Source: Candidatus Aminicenantes bacterium UBA4085 (GTDB lineage: Bacteria; Acidobacteriota; Aminicenantia; Aminicenantales; UBA4085). Taken from it: 9,629 nucleotides of DNA. Shown here in pieces: positions 1-5,377 of this stretch; position 1 is the first letter of the stretch, and the number at the start of each line of letters is the position of its first letter. Position numbers and translations under genes: made by a program. Location: assembly GCA_002383325.1 (NCBI GenBank), contig DFYJ01000002.1, forward strand, positions 24,044 through 33,672, in the 5' to 3' direction. The notes beneath the pieces were generated by a model, which was given only the letters and a program-made list of their open reading frames with translations, was not told the origin of the DNA and did no database searches.

Positions 1-377
1 CGCCGCTTCATGCCTTCGATGTGGGCCCCGATGACCTTCATCTTCAGCTTGCGGGCCTCGTCGATGAGAGCGCCCGTCCGCTTCAGCTCGTCCTCGATGG
101 CGATGCCGGCGGCGCCCATGCCTTTGAGGCTGGCGCCCATGACCACGATCAGGGTCTTGTAGGGCTTGGCCTTGAGGTCGGCCGGGGCGGCCAGCGGGTT
201 CAGGTCGTAGGTCAGGCCGACTTTGCGCAGAATGACGCTGAGCATGCCCACGCCCGGGCTCTGGCCGCAGGAGGTCAGTAGGATGGGGGTCTCGGCCTTG
301 GCCGCGGGCTGGGCCGCGACGTAGGAGGCCGACGACAGCAGAAGGGAGGCCAACAGGTAAAAGGGAATTCTTCTCAT
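1..377 (-). CDS. Exported DUF6305-like protein, 3' end cut by window edge
   Basis: The first 125 residues are present; the C-terminus lies beyond the left edge. The start is ATG at 377-375, preceded on the minus strand by AAGGAG (391-386) with an 8-nt spacer. Residues 1-23 look like a Sec signal peptide (MRRIPF, then a leucine/serine-rich core, ending near YVAAQ). The mature part has a TSCGQSPG motif at about 35-42, a beta strand TLIVVMGAS (75-83), the glycine-rich loop KGMGAAGI (85-92), and a helix followed by KVIGAHIEG (114-122). From memory of the family, this order (T-S-x-GQS, then the GAS-x-KG-x-GAAGI loop, then the IG-x-H strand) matches DUF6305, an exported alpha/beta domain of unknown function. 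I could not run a domain search. The gene reads away from the inverted-repeat element at 450-697 and has its own promoter. No molecular role can be given. Confidence 0.72.
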   Translation of the reverse strand, partial: MRRIPFYLLASLLLSSASYVAAQPAAKAETPILLTSCGQSPGVGMLSVILRKVGLTYDLNPLAAPADLKAKPYKTLIVVMGASLKGMGAAGIAIEDELKRTGALIDEARKLKMKVIGAHIEGMKR

Positions 378-411
378 GGGAACGGCTCCTTGCTAATCCT
401 CGGACCCGTTT

Positions 412-440
412 ATCGTAAACGAAAGGCCCCGCTCGGTCAA
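412..440 (-). promoter_or_regulatory. Sigma70-like promoter for the DUF6305-like gene, with palindrome over the -10
   Basis: On the minus strand TTGACC (440-435) is followed by a 17-nt spacer and TACGAT (417-412). The predicted +1 is near 405, giving a leader of about 28 nt that holds the AAGGAG site. The perfect palindrome GTTTA-TCG-TAAAC (408-420) covers the whole -10 and could be an operator. Only the sequence match and spacing support this call. Confidence 0.5.
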
Positions 441-449
441 ACGGGACGG

Positions 450-697
450 ATAATTGCGGGACGCCATACATAACTCCCGAATTCCCGAATTGAACTGGCT
501 GCAAAGGAAGCGGGACATCTTTTGCTCCTGGACTTGAATCCCGGCCGATGCCGCAAGTGGAGCGAGAGTCGACGAAGCTGGAGTTTTAAGCAGAATCCGG
601 GGGGTTCGACCCAGCAGGAAGCGGACCTGGGGGCGTGGAAGGGAGGGGATAATTCGGGAGTTATGTATGGGAGTTATGTATGGTGTCCCCCAATTAT
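450..697. repeat. 248-bp element bounded by 29-bp inverted repeats (MITE/REP-like)
   Basis: The left end (450-478) and the reverse complement of the right end (669-697) match at 27 of 29 positions, differing only at the 8th and 14th bases. Both contain CCATACATAACTCCC. A second inner pairing is perfect over 18 bases: ATACATAACTCCCGAATT at 466-483 and its reverse complement at 651-668. The roughly 170-bp centre (484-650) has no convincing gene on either strand. No clear flanking target-site duplication is visible. Inverted ends around a short non-coding core suggest a non-autonomous mobile element, or a REP/RAYT-type palindromic unit moved by a tyrosine transposase encoded elsewhere. That origin is an inference; the inverted repeat is directly visible. 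With the short promoter regions on either side, it fills the 364-bp gap between the DUF6305-like gene and the lipoprotein gene. Confidence 0.7.
656..681. repeat. Perfect 13-bp tandem duplication at the right end of the inverted-repeat element
   Basis: GGGAGTTATGTAT occurs twice back to back (656-668 and 669-681). The left arm of the element carries this sequence once, so the right arm seems to have gained a copy. The duplication ends 22 bases before the -10-like TACAAT of the following gene. Confidence 0.9.
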
Positions 698-703
698 TCG
701 CGG

Positions 704-709
704 TACAAT
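704..709 (+). promoter_or_regulatory. -10-like TACAAT upstream of the repeat-containing lipoprotein gene
   Basis: TACAAT matches the sigma70 -10 consensus at 5 of 6 bases and lies 32 bases before the ATG at 742. No good -35 lies at 16-18 nt; that position (about 681-686, TGGTGT) falls inside the right arm of the inverted repeat. If the call is right, the repeat element supplies the upstream half of the promoter. Confidence 0.35.
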
Positions 710-726
710 GGCTCTGGGATTTGGTC

Positions 727-735
727 AAAAGGAGA
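727..735 (+). promoter_or_regulatory. Strong ribosome binding site fixing the start at 742
   Basis: AAAAGGAGA sits 6 nt before ATG 742. It decides against the in-frame ATG at 667, which lies inside the repeat element and has no Shine-Dalgarno sequence. Confidence 0.75.
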
Positions 736-741
736 GAGAGC

Positions 742-1323
742 ATGCACCCCCACCGCAAGCGTTTTGGATTCCAGGCCCTTCTGCTCGTCGTAGCCGCGGC
801 CCTTGTTTTGGCGGGGGCCTGCCGCAAGGCCAACGAGTCGCGGGCCGAGAAGATGATCGAGAAGGCTCTGGAGAAAGCCGGAGGCGGCAAGGCCGACATC
901 GACCTCAAGGGCGGCAAGATGTCGATCAAGACGGACGAGGGGAAGGCCGACTTCTCGGTCGAAGACGGCAAGATGACGGTCAAGTCGGACGACGGCACGG
1001 CCGAATTCTCGTCGGGGGGCAACAAGTGGCCCGAGGACGTCCCGGGCGATGTCCCCAAGTTCGAGGGCGGGAAGGTGACGGCCGCCCTTCGGGGCACCCA
1101 GGGCCAAGGCAAGAGCTGGACGATCGGCTTCGACGGAGTCGAGGAGGCGGACTACGCCAAGTACGTCGAGAAGCTCAAGTCCGGCGGGTGGGAGATCGTC
1201 CTGAGCATGGCGGTCGATGACGGCGCCATCACGCAGGCCAAGAAGGGCACGACCATGGTCAATGTGACGCTGGGCAAGAGCGCCAAATCGCTCGGCCTGA
1301 ACGTCATGACCAACGTGGAATAG
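742..1323 (+). CDS. Putative lipoprotein with 18-residue tandem repeat, 193 aa
   Basis: I do not recognise a named family. The N-terminus has basic residues (HRKR), a hydrophobic core (about 11-24) and LAGAC ending at Cys27, which fits a lipoprotein signal with a slightly loose lipobox. Residues 50-67 and 68-85 form a tandem repeat (KADxx...GKMxxKxDxG, 9 of 18 identical), with the start of a third unit at 86; this looks like short beta hairpins. The C-terminal part follows the pattern WPEDVPGDVPKFEGG (96-110), a strand with W126 and F130, then Y138/Y141 and a helix ending in GGWEI (148-152). Many secreted bacterial lipoproteins share this WPxDxP...GW layout, with no known activity. The aldo/keto reductase starts 17 nt after the stop, so the two may be co-transcribed. 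The promoter region is occupied by the inverted-repeat element. Confidence 0.82.
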   Translation: MHPHRKRFGFQALLLVVAAALVLAGACRKANESRAEKMIEKALEKAGGGKADIDLKGGKMSIKTDEGKADFSVEDGKMTVKSDDGTAEFSSGGNKWPEDVPGDVPKFEGGKVTAALRGTQGQGKSWTIGFDGVEEADYAKYVEKLKSGGWEIVLSMAVDDGAITQAKKGTTMVNVTLGKSAKSLGLNVMTNVE

Positions 1324-1340
1324 CCCGGAGCCCCGGTCCG

Positions 1341-2333
1341 ATGGAGTATCGCTTCCTGGGTCGGACGGGCGTGCGGGTCTCGTCCCTGTGCTTCGGGACG
1401 ATGACCTTCGGCAAGGAAGCCGGCGAGGCGGAGTCGGAGGCTATCTTCCGGGCCTGCCGCGAGGCCGGGATCAACTTCTTTGATTGCGCCGATCTCTACG
1501 CCGGCGGAGCGTCGGAGACCATCCTCGGCCGGCTCCTCCGCGACGGCCGCGAGGACGTGGTCATCACCAGCAAGTTTTATTTCCCGACCGGGGAGGGCCC
1601 CAACACGGGCGGCGCCTCCCGCCTTCATCTGGCCCGGGCCGTCGAGGGCAGCCTGCGGCGTCTGGACACGGACCGGATCGACGTCTATTTCATCCACCGC
1701 TTCGACGAGCGCACGCCGCTCGAGGAGACCCTGCGCGGTCTGGACGACCTGATCCGCCAAGGCAAGATCCTCTACCCCGCGGCCAGCAACTTCGCCGCCT
1801 GGCAGGTTGAAAAGGCCCTGGGCCTCGCGGCCCTGCGCGGCTGGGCCCCCCTGATGGTTCTGCAGCCGATGTACAATCTGCTCAAGCGGCAGGCCGAAGC
1901 CGAGATCCTGCCCATGGCCCTGGCCGAGGGGCTGGGCGTCATCACCTACAGCCCGCTGGCCGGCGGCCTCCTGAGCGGTAAATACGGGATTGGGAAGAGA
2001 CCGGCCGAAGGGCGAATGACTGAGCACAAGATCTACCAGGTGCGCTACGGAGAAAATTGGATGCTGGAGACGGCTGACAGTCTGGCCGCCGCGGCTGCCC
2101 GGCTGGGCGTCCACCCGGCTTCGCTGGCCATCGCCTGGGCGGGAAGCCATCCGGCGGTGACGGCGCCCATCATCGGGGCCCGGGACGTCGGCCAGCTGCG
2201 ATCTGCCCTGGCCGCGGCGGACATCAAGATGACGCCGGAGCTGCGGGAGGAGATCTCGTCGTTCTCACCCGAGCCCCCGCCGGCCACGGATCGCAGCGAG
2301 GAGCGCACCCCTCACCACTTCCCGATACGATAA
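1341..2333 (+). CDS. Aldo/keto reductase family oxidoreductase, 330 aa
   Basis: This is a full-length cytoplasmic NADPH-dependent TIM-barrel reductase of the AKR superfamily, most like the broad aryl-alcohol-dehydrogenase-like bacterial group. It opens with the family pattern YRFLGRTGVRVSSLCFGTM. The catalytic tetrad is readable: Asp48 and Tyr53 in DCADLY, Lys78 in TSKF, and His119 in FIHR. The cofactor region includes YSPLAGGLLSGKYG near 205-220 and the late motif APIIGARDVGQL, which contacts the adenosine phosphate in this family. The usual G-V-S-N after strand 5 is A-A-S-N here (147-150), a mild variant. The proline-rich tail (SPEPPPATDRSEERTPHH) is probably disordered. The substrate cannot be deduced. 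ATG 1341 has only a weak CGGAG upstream, which suggests translation coupled to the lipoprotein gene in front. The gene ends 8 nt from the end of a convergent gene, with no obvious terminator between them. Confidence 0.93.
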   Translation: MEYRFLGRTGVRVSSLCFGTMTFGKEAGEAESEAIFRACREAGINFFDCADLYAGGASETILGRLLRDGREDVVITSKFYFPTGEGPNTGGASRLHLARAVEGSLRRLDTDRIDVYFIHRFDERTPLEETLRGLDDLIRQGKILYPAASNFAAWQVEKALGLAALRGWAPLMVLQPMYNLLKRQAEAEILPMALAEGLGVITYSPLAGGLLSGKYGIGKRPAEGRMTEHKIYQVRYGENWMLETADSLAAAAARLGVHPASLAIAWAGSHPAVTAPIIGARDVGQLRSALAAADIKMTPELREEISSFSPEPPPATDRSEERTPHHFPIR

Positions 2334-2341
2334 TTCCGCAA

Positions 2342-3028
2342 TCATTCCACCGCGGTGAAAGCCACCGGCGGAGCGGGTGCGGGGCCCTCGATGAAAATGC
2401 CCATGGCCCGGTAGGCCCGGTCGGTCTTGTCGAAGGGCGGCTTGCCCTCGTAATCGTGCCAGCGCTCCAGGAACTCCGTCCGCGGGATGGTGCCGCGCGA
2501 TCCCAGCAGCGACGGGTCCTCGACATAGACGTACTTGTCGTCGATGCCGATGATGATGACGTAGTGGCCGTCCTCCCAGGCTTTGGCCCAGGAAAAGCCG
2601 GGCTTGTCCGCTTCGGCCCAGGCTTGGATGGCGCAGATGACCGGGATCTTCCGCCACAGCGCGGATTCCAGGGAGTTTAGGGTCAGTCCCTCTTTCAGGG
2701 TGGCCTGCAGTCCCCGGGCTCGGGCTGCCTTCATCATCGGCTCGGGCTGGGTGCCGAGGGCGGCCGTCGTGCGGCATTCCTTCATCAGGGCGTCCTCGCG
2801 CGCCTCGATGCCGTAGTATTGGAGAACGGCCTGCAGGGCGGAGGCGCCGCAGGAATAGATCGTGGATTGACGGACATCGGGCACGCCGGGGAGGAGGACG
2901 GGCGAGACGGCTTGGGCCGCCGCCGCGGCGGGTTTGCCGGCCGGGCGTATCCAGCCGCGGGCCTGCCAGCCTCCGATGAAGGCGATGATTACGAACACCG
3001 AGCCCAGGATTCTTCGCAGGATGCCCAT
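2342..3028 (-). CDS. Membrane-anchored C39-like (papain-fold) peptidase, 228 aa
   Basis: One N-terminal membrane segment (about 7-21, after MGILRRIL) is followed by an Ala/Pro-rich stretch and a single C39-type domain (about 45-215). The C39 pattern is clear: an oxyanion Gln (Q54 in DVRQSTIYSCG), catalytic Cys60 (SCGASALQ), His155 (DGHYVIIIGID) and Asp171 (VEDPS). C39 peptidases normally cut double-glycine leaders of bacteriocins and are fused to an ABC transporter. Here there is no transporter and no nearby peptide precursor, so this is a stand-alone C39-like cysteine peptidase. It probably acts outside the cytoplasm on an unknown peptide or on peptidoglycan cross-links. The start is ATG 3028-3026, since GAGGAGA lies 6 nt upstream; the in-frame ATG eight codons earlier overlaps the predicted -10. 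The gene is divergent from the PfkB kinase and convergent with the aldo/keto reductase. Confidence 0.88.
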   Translation of the reverse strand: MGILRRILGSVFVIIAFIGGWQARGWIRPAGKPAAAAAQAVSPVLLPGVPDVRQSTIYSCGASALQAVLQYYGIEAREDALMKECRTTAALGTQPEPMMKAARARGLQATLKEGLTLNSLESALWRKIPVICAIQAWAEADKPGFSWAKAWEDGHYVIIIGIDDKYVYVEDPSLLGSRGTIPRTEFLERWHDYEGKPPFDKTDRAYRAMGIFIEGPAPAPPVAFTAVE

Positions 3029-3034
3029 GTGCCG

Positions 3035-3041
3035 TCTCCTC
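3035..3041 (-). promoter_or_regulatory. Ribosome binding site fixing the C39 gene start
   Basis: GAGGAGA on the minus strand lies 6 nt before ATG 3028-3026. It selects this start over in-frame ATGs further upstream at 3049 and beyond. Confidence 0.7.
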
Positions 3042-3047
3042 GCGCCC

Positions 3048-3076
3048 ATGGTAGCAGAGGGGCGGGCGCTTGGGAA
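3048..3076 (-). promoter_or_regulatory. Possible extended -10 promoter for the C39 gene
   Basis: Minus-strand TTCCCA (3076-3071) is separated by 17 nt from TACCAT (3053-3048), which has TGC directly in front of it (extended -10). The +1 would fall near 3041, leaving a very short leader that begins at the Shine-Dalgarno. Each box matches 4 of 6 bases, so support is modest. Confidence 0.3.
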
Positions 3077-3133
3077 TAGCCGGGGGCCGGTGCGCCGAGC
3101 CGCCTTGCAATCGCCCCCCGGCTCGCATACCAT

Positions 3134-3137
3134 GGAG
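3134..3137 (+). promoter_or_regulatory. Ribosome binding site favouring the kinase start at 3147
   Basis: GGAG lies 9 nt before ATG 3147. The alternative in-frame ATG at 3132 has only C-rich sequence in front of it and would add five residues (MEPRA) that do not belong to the PfkB fold. Confidence 0.45.
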
Positions 3138-3146
3138 CCTCGCGCC

Positions 3147-4049
3147 ATGACCGAATTCGGGCTCATCGGGACCATCACCTCCGACCGCATCGTCTACGAC
3201 GATGGCCGCTCCTTCGGCATGATCGGCGGCGTCCTCTACCAGGCCGCGGTCTGGTGCGGGCGGGGCGATGGGGTCCGCTTGTTCACGGCCTGCGGCGAGG
3301 ATCTGCGAACCGGAGTCGAGGACCTCATCGCTCCCTGGCCGACCCTGCGACGCGGCGGACTGCGCTACGTCCCGGGCCCCGGCAACGTCGTCGAGCTCCG
3401 CTACGGCGAGGCGCTCAAGGAGCGCGAGGAGGTCCTGCGCTCGGCGGTGCCGCCGCTCGACCCGGGGTCCGTCCTGCCCGGCTTGGCCGGCCTGGACGGA
3501 CTGCTTCTCGTCTTCAACTCCGGCTTCGACCTGCGGCTCGAGGACTGGCGGACGATCCGGGCCGCCGCAGTCTGCCCCGTCTGGATCGACATCCATTCCC
3601 ACTCCCTGGCCAAGATCGTCGGGGCCCATCGGGATTATGTGGCCATCCCCGAGTGGCGGGACTGGGTCCGTGGGGCCGACTATTTGCAGGCCAACCGGCA
3701 GGAGGCGGCCTGCATGCTGGGGCGGCCCGAGCGCTGGCCGGAGCGGGACGAGATCGAGTCCCTGGCCGGCGAGGCTTTCGGGCTGGGGGTGCGGGCTATG
3801 TTTGTGACCATGGGCAAGGAAGGGGTGCTGGTCCTGACCCCGGGGGAGATCCGGATGATCCCGTCCCCGCAGGCCCAGGAGGCGGTGGATACGACCGGCT
3901 GCGGTGATGTCTTCGCCGCCGCGGCCTTCAAGGCCCTGATCGCGGGCGTGGGCGCCTTCGCGGCGACCGAGGCGGGGGCGGCCCTGGCCTCGCGGGCCGT
4001 CTCGGTCAAGGGCATCGCCGAAACCTTCCGCCTGGCCCGAAGGACATAG
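3147..4049 (+). CDS. PfkB/ribokinase-family sugar (or nucleoside) kinase, 300 aa
   Basis: This is a soluble ATP-dependent kinase of the PfkB family, which phosphorylates a hydroxyl of a sugar, nucleoside or related alcohol. The length is normal for the family. Visible landmarks are a Gly-rich substrate-side loop GMIGGVLYQAA (24-34), the NxxE metal/phosphate motif N183-RQ-E186, the strand and loop FVTMGKEGVLV (219-229), and the C-terminal anion-hole signature DTTGCGDVF (248-256) with Asp254 as the catalytic base. The usual DTxGAGD is DTTGCGD here, a tolerated change in the anion-hole turn. The N-terminal half is compact, with FLxTACGEDLRTGVEDL-like sequence at about 45-60 corresponding to the G-x-D-x-x-G region. 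The substrate cannot be read, and no sugar transporter or catabolic partner is nearby. The gene is divergent from the C39 gene across 118 bp. The stop is immediately followed by an AT-rich repeat patch. Confidence 0.88.
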   Translation: MTEFGLIGTITSDRIVYDDGRSFGMIGGVLYQAAVWCGRGDGVRLFTACGEDLRTGVEDLIAPWPTLRRGGLRYVPGPGNVVELRYGEALKEREEVLRSAVPPLDPGSVLPGLAGLDGLLLVFNSGFDLRLEDWRTIRAAAVCPVWIDIHSHSLAKIVGAHRDYVAIPEWRDWVRGADYLQANRQEAACMLGRPERWPERDEIESLAGEAFGLGVRAMFVTMGKEGVLVLTPGEIRMIPSPQAQEAVDTTGCGDVFAAAAFKALIAGVGAFAATEAGAALASRAVSVKGIAETFRLARRT

Positions 4050-4081
4050 GGGTCAGGTCTTAAGATTTAAGATTAGGCGCC
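4049..4081. repeat. AT-rich patch with 7-bp tandem repeat and palindromes, possible element end
   Basis: Directly after the kinase stop comes GGGGTCAGGTCTTAAGATTT, then two back-to-back copies of TAAGATT (4061-4067 and 4068-4074). These overlap the palindrome CTTAA-GAT-TTAAG (4059-4071), and GGCGCC follows (4076-4081). The base composition contrasts with the GC-rich surroundings. Sequences beginning GGGGTCAGGTCTTAA are, as I recall, common near Y1/RAYT-type transposases in other bacteria. A solo element end is therefore plausible, but no transposase or partner end lies nearby. It could also help terminate the kinase transcript, although no T-tract follows a stable stem. Confidence 0.4.
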
Positions 4082-4119
4082 TTGCGTTGACGAAAAGGGC
4101 CCGGAAGTGGCCGCTGTCG

Positions 4120-4148
4120 TTGACGCGTATCGACGGCCGTGATATGAA
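4120..4148 (+). promoter_or_regulatory. Sigma70-like promoter for the beta-barrel/GWxTD operon
   Basis: TTGACG (4120-4125) is followed by 17 nt and TATGAA (4143-4148). TGA directly precedes the -10, so it is also an extended -10. The predicted +1 near 4155 leaves a leader of about 34 nt that contains the GGGGGAGG ribosome binding site. Confidence 0.5.
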
Positions 4149-4172
4149 TCATCCGAAAGGCAGGCCGCTCTC

Positions 4173-4180
4173 GGGGGAGG
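4173..4180 (+). promoter_or_regulatory. Ribosome binding site fixing the start at 4189
   Basis: GGGGGAGG lies 8 nt before the double ATG at 4189-4194. This places the start directly before a clear signal peptide and rules out upstream in-frame starts (for example TTG 4087 or ATG 4144), which would bury it. Confidence 0.7.
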
Positions 4181-4188
4181 TTAGCTCC

Positions 4189-5367
4189 ATGATGAAACGT
4201 CGGCCTGTCTTCCGATCTTTCCGTTTGCCGATCACCCTGTTCCTTGCCTTGGCGGCGTTCCTTGCGGCCGCGCCTCCTGGTTGGGCGTCCGGCGACTCCC
4301 AAACCGTCGAGCGCAAGCTCAGGGTCAAAGCCGAGAGCGCGCCGGTTCGGCTGGCGGCCGACGCGGCCAGCCCGGCCGTCGCCGCTCTCAAGCGCGGCAC
4401 GGTTGTGATGTCCTACGAAGCGGAAGGCGCCTGGTACCGCATCGTGCCCGAGCTCGGCAAGGAAGCCATCTCCCTGGTCGGCTATATCGCCGCCGCCGAC
4501 GTCGAGGTGCTCGAGGAAAAGGTCAAGGTCAGCGGCGACTTCTGGAGCGGATCGGAAGCCGCCTCGCGAACCGGGTTGGAGATCACTCTGGCGGGGGGCT
4601 ACGTCCTGTTCGGGGGCGGTGATCTCGACGCCGGCACCCGGGGCCTCTACGACGAGCTCAGAGCCCGGATGATCGGCCTCGGCTACACCATCTCGAGAGA
4701 CTATCGCCACGCTCTGAACGGCGGCATGGAGCTGGAGGCGGCCGTCCTCTGGCGCTTTCATCCCCGCTGGGCCGCAGGCTTGATCGGCGAGTATTCCCTG
4801 GCCCAGCGCTTCAACGAATTCGAGTTCCAGGAGGGCTCCCATACCCTGGGCGCCAGCTCCACGCCCATCCTGCGGACTTTCGCCGTGCGCCCCGTCCTCC
4901 GCTGCGGGATCCTGGCCGGCGGTCCGATAGAGCTTTTGCTGTCGGCCGGCCCGGCCCTTTTCTTCTCCTCCTTCCAATACAATCAGAACGTCAGCTATGC
5001 CTTCGTCGCGGACCAGGGGACGACCCGCGACGAGTCCTATTCCATCAAGGCCCGGCGGACCTTCTGGGGCGCATTCGCGGCCCTGGATCTCGACGTCCGC
5101 CTGAACGCGCGGTCCGCGATCGTTCTTCAGGCGACCTACCGATTCGCCAGGCCCGCCGGATGGGAGGGAACGGAAAAGGCCTACGAATGGATCACCAACG
5201 TCCATGAAGTCAACGGCCCTGAAATCCAGGGACGCTTGTACTCGACGACCCGGAATTCGCTGCCGGTCTTGGTCGTGTCTCCGCAGAGCCCCGGCGCGGG
5301 GGCCGGCGAAGCGGTCCTCGACTTGACGGGCTTGAGCTTGCACGCGGGCCTGCGGATCCGCTTCTGA
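4189..5367 (+). CDS. SH3-like domain plus outer-membrane beta-barrel protein, 392 aa
   Basis: The N-terminus is a Sec signal peptide (MMKRRPVFRSFRLP, a hydrophobic core at about 15-28, cleavage near GWAS at 31-34). Residues 42-110 look like a bacterial SH3-like domain: RKLRVKAESAPVRLAADAAS, then ALKRGTVVMSYEAEGAWYRI with the conserved Trp82, then VGYIAAADVEVL. Residues from about 128 to 392 alternate polar and hydrophobic residues in many strands with Gly/Tyr/aromatic ends. The chain finishes in GLSLHAGLRIRF, whose terminal Phe fits a BAM recognition signal, so this region is probably an outer-membrane beta-barrel. The combination suggests a pore or scaffold with a periplasmic SH3 module that could touch peptidoglycan or a partner protein. 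No specific family is recognised. The GWxTD gene starts 10 nt after the stop, so the two are almost certainly one operon and may work together in the envelope. Confidence 0.8.
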   Translation: MMKRRPVFRSFRLPITLFLALAAFLAAAPPGWASGDSQTVERKLRVKAESAPVRLAADAASPAVAALKRGTVVMSYEAEGAWYRIVPELGKEAISLVGYIAAADVEVLEEKVKVSGDFWSGSEAASRTGLEITLAGGYVLFGGGDLDAGTRGLYDELRARMIGLGYTISRDYRHALNGGMELEAAVLWRFHPRWAAGLIGEYSLAQRFNEFEFQEGSHTLGASSTPILRTFAVRPVLRCGILAGGPIELLLSAGPALFFSSFQYNQNVSYAFVADQGTTRDESYSIKARRTFWGAFAALDLDVRLNARSAIVLQATYRFARPAGWEGTEKAYEWITNVHEVNGPEIQGRLYSTTRNSLPVLVVSPQSPGAGAGEAVLDLTGLSLHAGLRIRF

Positions 5368-5377
5368 GGACGGGGAC

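Noticed and set aside
599..616. T-loop-like GGTTCGACC that could belong to a tRNA
   Set aside because: The flanking bases do not form a 5-bp T stem, and no acceptor, D or anticodon arms can be drawn on either strand.
522..1220. 232-codon plus-strand frame starting inside the inverted-repeat element
   Set aside because: It is out of frame with the lipoprotein gene, rich in Arg/Gly and without a ribosome binding site. The frame from 742 has a strong ribosome binding site and a signal peptide.
1152..2150. 332-codon open frame on the minus strand opposite the aldo/keto reductase
   Set aside because: The plus-strand protein has the complete catalytic tetrad of its family; the minus frame is a shadow.
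3105..3133. TTGCAA-17-TACCAT as a plus-strand promoter for the sugar kinase
   Set aside because: Each box is only 4 of 6, and the +1 would fall after the GGAG ribosome binding site, giving an almost leaderless message; too weak to annotate.
2265..3629. 454-codon minus-strand open frame across the C39 and kinase genes
   Set aside because: It is out of frame with the real C39 gene and antisense to the kinase; no family motif.
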